Assembly (NCBI GenBank): GCA_016840285.1
Contig: JAEOSR010000110.1
Span: forward strand, 1-10,125
Reading direction: 5' to 3'
From: Candidatus Hodarchaeota archaeon
GTDB lineage: Archaea > Asgardarchaeota > Heimdallarchaeia > Hodarchaeales > Hodarchaeaceae
DNA length: 10,125 nt
Every line of letters starts with the position of its first letter. Position 1 is the first letter of the stretch. Position numbers and translations under genes: made by a program. Positions 6,408-10,125 of the stretch are shown here, piece after piece. The notes under the pieces are model-generated. The model had not been told where the DNA came from and did not search any database. It worked only from the letters and a program-made list of their open reading frames with translations.

Positions 6408-7537
6408 ACCATGGCTTTACGATGAAAAATCCAGATGAAAAAAATCAATTCTTTTTTCTTCTTTCCGGGGAGAACCCTGAATTAGCCGTTTTTGAACTTG
6501 AGAGTATTATCTCAACCTTGGATGTCCCAATAAAGTTGAGAACAAGCCCTGATAATAGAGTAATCTCCTTTCAAATACAGTTTAAAGATCGAACTGCATC
6601 AGAAGTCATATCATTTCTTATGAAACGAGTTACCTTAGTTCATTTTTGTTGTTTTCATTTATTTCAAGCAGATTTCAAACAAGCTCCTCCTAATTCGTTT
6701 GATGAGTTAATATCATACTTGGATATAACTGCAATTAGGAATTTAACACCTGAAAAAACTTTTTCTGTTATTACAAAAAGGATTGGGGAACCTCTTGAGA
6801 GTCAAAAACCACGAAAATTGTCCCTCAAAGTCTCTAGTTATATAGGTTCCGAGATTATTAAGCATAATCCCACTAAACAAGTAAGCCTTGATAATCCTCA
6901 AGATAGGTTTATTACCATCTTAAGTAAATATGGTCTTTGGTTTGGTCAACTTATTTCTCATTCTCTTAGGAAAAATGTCCAGCAAAGAGCAGCTCATAAG
7001 CGTCCTTTTTTCCACCCGAGTTCAATGAATCCCCTGTTACAACGTACAATGGTAAATTTAGCAGCTGTAAAACCTGATAGATGGTTATTAGATCCTTTTT
7101 GTGGAACAGGTGGAGCCCTTATAGAGGCAGCAAGACTTGAAATTCGAAGCATCGGTATCGAAATTAACCGTAGAATCATTTGGGGAGCTTTCCAGAACCT
7201 AAAAGCCGATAGAATTACAAAAGATTCTGCAGATTTAATATTCGGAGATGCTATTCAACTTCCTTTTAGAAGAGGATCTATTTCTGCTATAGTTACAGAT
7301 CCTCCTTATGGTACTGCTTCCTCTACACGAGGTTTTGACCTTCAAGATCTACTTTTAGACTTTTTTCAGGCAATTTGTCACATTTTGACTTCTAATGCGC
7401 GAGTGGTCATCGCGGTGCCATCTAACATAAAAATTGAGGAAAAACTTGCTCAAATTTTAAACGCGACTTATAGAAAATTTCTCCACTATGTCCATAAATC
7501 TCTCACACGGAAAATCTTGGTTTTTTTTATTCAGTAA
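6404..7537 (+). CDS. trmG10: THUMP-domain tRNA (guanine-10-N2) methyltransferase
   Basis: This is an archaeal Trm11/Trm-G10 family enzyme that transfers methyl groups from S-adenosylmethionine to N2 of G10 in tRNA. The N-terminus FFFLLSGENPELAVFELESI (17-36) matches the ferredoxin-like start typical of the family. A THUMP tRNA-binding region follows (about 60-185), then the catalytic Rossmann domain. The latter shows KRPFFHPSSMNPLLQRTMVN, the SAM-binding motif LLDPFCGTGGALIEA (228-242), an acidic ribose contact in GIEIN (251-255), GDAIQLPF (281-288) and the catalytic DPPYG (299-303). At 377 residues it is of normal family length. The start TTG 6404 overlaps the upstream stop by four bases; ATG 6422 is an alternative with the domain intact. 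It is co-transcribed with the AAA+ ATPase. A run of eight T (7521-7528) lies within its last codons. The exact product (mono- or dimethyl G10) cannot be read from sequence. Confidence 0.92.
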   Translation: MNHGFTMKNPDEKNQFFFLLSGENPELAVFELESIISTLDVPIKLRTSPDNRVISFQIQFKDRTASEVISFLMKRVTLVHFCCFHLFQADFKQAPPNSFDELISYLDITAIRNLTPEKTFSVITKRIGEPLESQKPRKLSLKVSSYIGSEIIKHNPTKQVSLDNPQDRFITILSKYGLWFGQLISHSLRKNVQQRAAHKRPFFHPSSMNPLLQRTMVNLAAVKPDRWLLDPFCGTGGALIEAARLEIRSIGIEINRRIIWGAFQNLKADRITKDSADLIFGDAIQLPFRRGSISAIVTDPPYGTASSTRGFDLQDLLLDFFQAICHILTSNARVVIAVPSNIKIEEKLAQILNATYRKFLHYVHKSLTRKILVFFIQ

Positions 7538-8006
7538 TAATCTATTAGATTACTCTAAACTAGTAGATTATGCGAACATACACATAGATTAACTTCGAAA
7601 ATGAATTCTTCAGGATATGTATTTCTGACCTATCACTTAATCTCCTTTAATACTTTGTATATTCTCATATCTAGAAAATACTAGAAAAAGAATAAAGCCT
7701 ATTATCTTTTATATGAATGAAGAAGGTTTCAATCAAACAAAATCACAATGTTTGAAGAGAAAATATGATTTGAACCCTCAATAAAGGAATTTTTATCGAT
7801 GGGCTAGCTTAAATAAGAGGATTTATTCATGAAACCTAGTCATTTAAAAGACTGAATTAATCCGGGTTATATAGAACTTCGATAAAAAGTGAGTGATGTT
7901 TGTTACTTTTTTCGAATAATAAGGAATAAAGGTAATAAATATCTATGAGTTGGCCTCATCATCCACTAGCGTTCAGCTCGTCTTCAACAAATGCTGGAAT
8001 GTACAA
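7538..8006. other. Intergenic region before lonB, with TAGATTA repeats
   Basis: No convincing protein gene is present. Directly after the methyltransferase stop lies TAATCTA-T-TAGATTA (7538-7552), a perfect 7-bp inverted repeat, with further direct TAGATTA copies at 7564-7570 and 7585-7591. Further on, GTTATATAG (7866-7874) is a possible TATA box for lonB, placing transcription at about 7895. An ATG at 7945 opens a 28-codon frame (MSWPHHPLAFSS...) that stops at TGA 8029, overlapping the lonB start region; it is probably not a gene but may be a translated leader. The lonB frame is open back to TTG 7950. Confidence 0.45.
7866..7874 (+). promoter_or_regulatory. Possible TATA box for lonB
   Basis: GTTATATAG is the best TATA-like string upstream of lonB. 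A transcript would start near 7895 and have a leader of 50-140 bases, depending on which lonB start is used. The assignment rests on composition and distance only; other AT-rich strings nearby could serve. Confidence 0.3.
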
Positions 8007-9917
8007 ATGGAAAATAAAAAGAAAGAATTGATTGATATGGACATGGATTTCGAAACAACCCAAGAAATCCCCATTCCTTCAAGGTTGGTTGACCAGGTTA
8101 TTGGACAAGATCAACCAGTAGAGATAATCAAAAAAGCTGCGATCCAACGCCGGAATGTTCTTCTGATAGGGGATCCAGGTACAGGAAAATCAATGCTAGG
8201 GCAAGCATTGGCCGAACTCCTGCCACGAGAGGAATTAGAAGATATTTTATGTCTTCCCAATCAGAATGATTCCCATACCCCCCGTATAATGACTGTTCCA
8301 GCAATGGAAGGACGAAAAATTGTTGATCATTATAAGCAACTGGCTCGAAAAGCAGACCAACAACGGAGTATGTTATTACTAGGAATCCCAGCAATAATTA
8401 TAATTCTAGCCTTAGTTTTATTAGGAGTAGAGTCACTTTTAATGGCAATTTTTGTAGCATTAGTTGCTTTTTTTGTTATTGGTCAGTTTAGAAGTCGAAG
8501 AGAAAATTTAGTTCCAAAACTCCTAGTGGATAATTCAGAAAGTACAAGCGCACCATTTAGCGATGCCACAGGAGCTCATGCTGGAGCTCTGTTAGGAGAC
8601 GTTCGTCATGATCCATTCCAATCAGGTGGTCTGGGTACCCCCGCACATGATCGTGTTGAGGCTGGGTTAATTCATAAATCACATAAAGGGGTTCTTTACA
8701 TAGATGAAGTAGCTACACTTAACCAAAAGACACAACAACAACTCCTGTCGGCAATGCAAGAAAGACAATTGGCCATTACAGGCCAATCCGAGCTATCAAG
8801 TGGAGCTATGGTTCGGACCGAATCAGTTCCGTGTGATTTTGTTTTGGTAGCCTCAGGGAATATTGATACCGTTAAAAGAATGCACCCTGCCTTAAGATCA
8901 CGTATCCGTGGATATGGGTATGAAATCGCTGTAAATCATTCAATGCCCGATACAATGGAGAATCGTCGAAAGCTAGTTCGTTTTACTGCTCAAGAAGTAG
9001 CTAAAGATGGAAAAATCCCTCATTTCACACGAAGTGCGGTATTAGCCATAATTTTAGAGGCTAAAAAACGAGCAGATCGTAAACACAGATTATCACTCAG
9101 ATTAAGAGATCTTGGTGGATTGATAAGAGCAGCTGGCGACATCGCACGTGAAGAAGGCGTTCCTTTTACTGAGGTTAGTCACGTTTTAAGTGCTAGGGGA
9201 CTTGCCCGCTCTTTAGAGAATCAAATAGCAGATCGTCAAATCGAGCACAAAAAGGAATATCAGGTTATTCACACTACTGGTGGTTTAGTTGGGCGCGTTA
9301 ACGGCCTAGCAGTAATAGCTGACCAAACAGGGGGTGCTCGTGGGGGACATATAACACCAATCGAAGCTCAAGTTGTTCCTGCTCAAGGAGTAGGTGGAAA
9401 AACAATAGCTACAGGGAGTCTTCGTATAATTGCAAGAGAATCAGTTCAAAATGTCTCTGCACTCATCAAAAGATATACAGGAAAAGATATTTCAAAGATG
9501 GATGTTCATATCCAATTCTTGGGAGTTCATGGGATTGATGGAGATAGCGCAAGCGTCACTATTGCAACCGCCATTATGAGTGATTTACTAAATCTTCCAG
9601 TTAGGCAGGATTTGGCAATGACAGGGTCACTTTCAGTTCGCGGTGAGGTGCTTCCTGTTGGAGGAACCTCTGCAAAAATAGAAGGCGCCGCTTCGGTTGG
9701 AATTACACAGATAGTAATACCTGCTGCAAACTTTGAAGACGTTGTACTTGATGAAAAAATTCGTGAATCTGTTCAAGTAATTCCAGTTAAAAATATCGAT
9801 GAGGTTTTATCCATAGCCCTAATTGGCTGGGACAAAAAGAAACATGTGTCTGCTATAACTACCTCTCAACCTAAAAGAGTTCCTTCACCAACAAAAACTG
9901 TTGGATCTCCAAGTTAA
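8007..9917 (+). CDS. lonB: Archaeal membrane-anchored Lon protease (LonB)
   Basis: LonB is the ATP-dependent quality-control protease of archaeal membranes and belongs in the cytoplasmic membrane. From ATG 8007 it has 636 residues, normal for the family. In that numbering Walker A is GDPGTGKS (55-62). Two membrane helices are inserted in the AAA+ domain (about 121-161: MLLLGIPAIIIILALVLLGV, then LLMAIFVALVAFFVIG). GALLGDVRHDPFQSGGLGTP follows, then Walker B GVLYIDEV (228-235), sensor region ASGNID and the AAA+ lid. The Lon proteolytic domain carries the catalytic Ser in DGDSAS (Ser 514) and Lys in GGTSAKIEGA (Lys 557). The frame is open to TTG 7950, and ATG 8037 is also possible; 8007 is chosen because MENKKKELIDMDMDFETTQEIPIP resembles the usual LonB N-terminus. 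A Ser/Pro/Lys-rich tail of about 20 residues ends the protein. The gene is single and convergent with tRNA-Arg. Confidence 0.95.
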   Translation: MENKKKELIDMDMDFETTQEIPIPSRLVDQVIGQDQPVEIIKKAAIQRRNVLLIGDPGTGKSMLGQALAELLPREELEDILCLPNQNDSHTPRIMTVPAMEGRKIVDHYKQLARKADQQRSMLLLGIPAIIIILALVLLGVESLLMAIFVALVAFFVIGQFRSRRENLVPKLLVDNSESTSAPFSDATGAHAGALLGDVRHDPFQSGGLGTPAHDRVEAGLIHKSHKGVLYIDEVATLNQKTQQQLLSAMQERQLAITGQSELSSGAMVRTESVPCDFVLVASGNIDTVKRMHPALRSRIRGYGYEIAVNHSMPDTMENRRKLVRFTAQEVAKDGKIPHFTRSAVLAIILEAKKRADRKHRLSLRLRDLGGLIRAAGDIAREEGVPFTEVSHVLSARGLARSLENQIADRQIEHKKEYQVIHTTGGLVGRVNGLAVIADQTGGARGGHITPIEAQVVPAQGVGGKTIATGSLRIIARESVQNVSALIKRYTGKDISKMDVHIQFLGVHGIDGDSASVTIATAIMSDLLNLPVRQDLAMTGSLSVRGEVLPVGGTSAKIEGAASVGITQIVIPAANFEDVVLDEKIRESVQVIPVKNIDEVLSIALIGWDKKKHVSAITTSQPKRVPSPTKTVGSPS

Positions 9918-9955
9918 TCCCTCTTTCTTTTGATTAGGAGGCTTTCTTTTTTCTA
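9918..9955 (+). terminator. Pyrimidine-rich tract after lonB
   Basis: Immediately after the lonB stop come CCCTCTTTCTTTTG and then CTTTCTTTTTTCT (9942-9954). U-rich tracts of this kind end archaeal transcripts. No stable hairpin is evident. It separates lonB from the convergent tRNA-Arg gene. Confidence 0.45.
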
Positions 9956-10051
9956 TAAGAAGTTTCCAATTAAGATATTTTCCCTTATACACTAATGATT
10001 TTCAGTCTATTAATATTAACATCCCCTTAGAAGATTCAGTATGAATTAAAA

Positions 10052-10125
10052 CGGGCCCTGTGAGATTTGAACTCACGACCTCTTTAGAGGAAAATCGGAT
10101 AACCGACATTTTGCTCCGGAGGCAA
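10052..10125 (-). tRNA. tRNA-Arg (anticodon CCG), 5' part missing, probable intron
   Basis: Read on the minus strand from the window edge, the sequence enters the anticodon stem at about position 28. TTGC-CTCCGGA-GCA gives U33 and anticodon CCG at 10119-10117, reading the arginine codon CGG. Downstream are GTGAG-TTCAAAT-CTCAC (T arm, 10076-10060), the acceptor 3' strand AGGGCCC (10059-10053) and discriminator G (10052). No CCA is encoded. Between the anticodon stem and the T arm lie 28 bases too many for a five-base variable loop, explained by an intron at about 10084-10111. Removing it restores an anticodon stem ending GCAAG and variable loop AGGTC. The acceptor 5' strand and D arm lie outside the window, so amino-acid identity rests on the anticodon and the archaeal-Arg-like 3' end. 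Confidence 0.85.
10084..10111 (-). other. Putative 28-base noncanonical tRNA intron (bulge-helix-bulge)
   Basis: A relaxed bulge-helix-bulge can be drawn for the archaeal splicing endonuclease. The central helix is GGAG (10117-10114) with CUCU (10089-10086), including one G-U pair. The 3-base bulges are CAA (10113-10111) and AAA (10085-10083). An inner stem GUCGG/CCGAU caps the intron with loop UUAU. Cutting after the second base of each bulge removes 10111-10084. The join falls between tRNA positions 41 and 42, not at the canonical 37/38 site. A neighbouring register one or two bases over gives the same or a nearly identical mature RNA. Confidence 0.6.

Noticed and set aside
8128..8394. 88-codon minus-strand frame inside lonB
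   Set aside because: It is antisense to the conserved Walker A and membrane-helix region of LonB, whose plus-strand reading is unambiguous.
10052..10125. Class II (Ser/Leu) tRNA with CCTC-TAAA-GAGG as long variable arm
   Set aside because: That reading leaves no 7-base anticodon loop with U33 between the window edge and the supposed variable arm, whereas CTCCGGA fits a standard Arg(CCG) loop and an intron explains the surplus bases.
1..10125. CRISPR array, transposase, integrase or restriction enzyme
   Set aside because: No regularly spaced direct repeats of 24-40 bases were seen, and no encoded protein carries motifs of these families.

Overview
The window looks archaeal. It encodes a membrane-anchored LonB-type protease, an archaeal THUMP/Rossmann tRNA guanine-10 methyltransferase and an FtsZ. 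Its two minus-strand tRNA genes include a tRNA-Arg interrupted near the anticodon stem by what looks like a bulge-helix-bulge intron. Promoters resemble TATA boxes and several start codons are TTG or GTG. The DNA is AT-rich. FtsZ argues against most Thermoproteota. An Asgard (Promethearchaeota) lineage or another mesophilic FtsZ-bearing archaeon would fit, but the phylum cannot be settled from this sequence alone.

Layout. Positions 1-820 (minus) hold the N-terminal 273 codons of FtsZ, cut by the window edge. A 400-base divergent spacer follows, then a multi-pass membrane protein gene (1221-1930) broken by a one-base slip at a G run (1382-1385). Facing it is a small ribbon-helix-helix DNA-binding protein (1938-2168, minus). 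It is transcribed divergently from an 860-residue protein of no recognised family (2258-4840). The 90-base gap between these two contains three GTAAC/GTTAC half-sites that bracket both divergent TATA-like boxes, so the small protein probably controls itself and its large neighbour. This accessory-looking block ends at a tRNA-Pro(GGG) gene (4955-5031, minus).

The right half looks like core genome. An AAA+ ATPase (5295-6407) overlaps by four bases a THUMP-domain tRNA methyltransferase (6404-7537), so they form a translationally coupled pair. After a 0.4-0.5 kb spacer comes lonB (about 8007-9917), a membrane AAA+ Lon protease with a Ser-Lys dyad. A convergent, partial tRNA-Arg(CCG) gene (10052-10125, minus) closes the window.

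The ftsZ, lonB, methyltransferase and tRNA genes are housekeeping. The candidate for something undescribed is the block at 1221-4840: a frameshifted membrane protein, a ribbon-helix-helix regulator and a large orphan protein, ending beside a tRNA gene. No integrase, transposase, CRISPR array or recognisable defence enzyme is visible, so any mobile or defence role is inference only.
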